A stretch of 5,203 nt of DNA from Parachlamydiaceae bacterium (GTDB lineage: Bacteria > Chlamydiota > Chlamydiia > Chlamydiales > Parachlamydiaceae), in assembly GCA_013817115.1 (NCBI GenBank), contig JACDDG010000205.1, forward strand, positions 1 to 5,203, given 5' to 3'. The notes under the pieces are model-generated. The model saw only the letters and a program-made list of their open reading frames with translations, did not search any database and was not told where the DNA came from. The position numbers were made by a program, and so were the translations under genes. Shown one piece after another: positions 5,111-5,203 of the stretch (positions within the stretch are counted from its first letter, which is position 1; each line of letters starts with the position of its first letter).

Positions 5111-5203
5111 GTTCCCCCTACCGAGGGATAGAACATCGTTAAAATACTGCTAAATTAAAAGCTAGAAAAGCAATTCATACTCCTATCCCCCGGTAGGGGG
5201 AAC
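5111..5203. repeat. 93-bp unit with 21-bp terminal inverted repeats
   Basis: The left end (5111-5131) and right end (5183-5203) are reverse complements over 21 bases with one mismatch. They flank a 51-base AT-rich core with no coding content. Each end is itself a hairpin: TCCCCC, loop TACC, GGGGGA in the right copy read on the minus strand, and the same with one mismatch in the left copy. The layout resembles a miniature inverted-repeat element or paired REP-like units. The right end coincides with the window edge, so its outer boundary and any target duplication cannot be seen. Confidence 0.7.

Larger units (their letters stand above)
4719..5203. other. Gene-poor right-end region with repeats and hairpins
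   Basis: I find no convincing protein gene or tRNA in these 485 bases. The left part is AT-rich with several dyads; from about 4955 to 5130 the composition turns clearly GC-rich, unlike the genes to the left. A 76-codon plus-strand frame (4912-5142) starts with ATG after a weak GAAAAG. It is not called as a gene because it runs through palindromes and encodes PYRG twice, simply from the repeated CCCCTACCGGGG-like core. The composition shift and dense palindromes suggest an intergenic repetitive element or mobile-element remnant. Confidence 0.6.

Noticed and set aside
5034..5130. Possible tRNA or CRISPR repeats in the GC-rich island
   Set aside because: No cloverleaf, no acceptor stem with a TTC arm, and no regularly spaced identical repeats. 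The similarities are between inverted hairpins.
4912..5142. 76-residue plus-strand frame as a real gene
   Set aside because: Weak ribosome-binding site, and it runs through two hairpins and one arm of an inverted repeat. The repeated PYRG comes from the palindrome core. A homologue search with conserved, synonymous-biased substitutions would be needed to revive it.

Overview
The window looks like part of a moderately AT-rich chromosome from the phylum Chlamydiota, most likely an amoeba-associated (Parachlamydia-like) lineage. The main reason is the divergent rodA/birA pair. From memory, rodA and birA are also adjacent in Chlamydia trachomatis (CT726/CT725); I could not check this here. Short or absent Shine-Dalgarno sequences and a RodA-type SEDS protein fit the assignment. 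It is an inference, not a measured placement.

Layout, left to right. Positions 1 to about 115 (minus strand) hold most of a bacterial 4.5S-type signal recognition particle RNA; its 3' end runs off the left edge. A clean sigma70-type promoter lies just upstream of it, at 121-149. Next comes a two-gene minus-strand operon: rodA (617-1756), then a 148-residue protein of unknown function (171-617). The rodA stop and the second start overlap as TAATG. The divergent gap between rodA and birA (1757-2062) is dominated by a 161-bp, nearly loopless palindrome (1813-1973). To the right is birA, a biotin protein ligase without a DNA-binding domain; it probably starts at ATG 2099 and may be transcribed as a leaderless mRNA. 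A DEAD-box RNA helicase follows (2925-4649), with a roughly 190-residue Ser/Gly/Arg-rich repetitive tail and an intrinsic terminator at 4676-4718.

The last 485 bases contain no convincing gene but hold many repeats and dyads. There is a diverged direct repeat, a perfect 20-bp dyad, two GC-rich hairpins, and a 93-bp unit with 21-bp inverted ends that reaches the window edge. Three of these hairpins share a C-rich/TACC/G-rich core.

The genes are mostly housekeeping: wall synthesis for division and shape (RodA), biotinylation of the fatty-acid biosynthesis carrier (BirA), RNA remodelling (helicase) and membrane protein targeting (SRP RNA). The most unusual parts are non-coding: the giant palindrome between two essential divergent genes and the GC-rich hairpin island at the right end. 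No clear new multi-gene system is visible.
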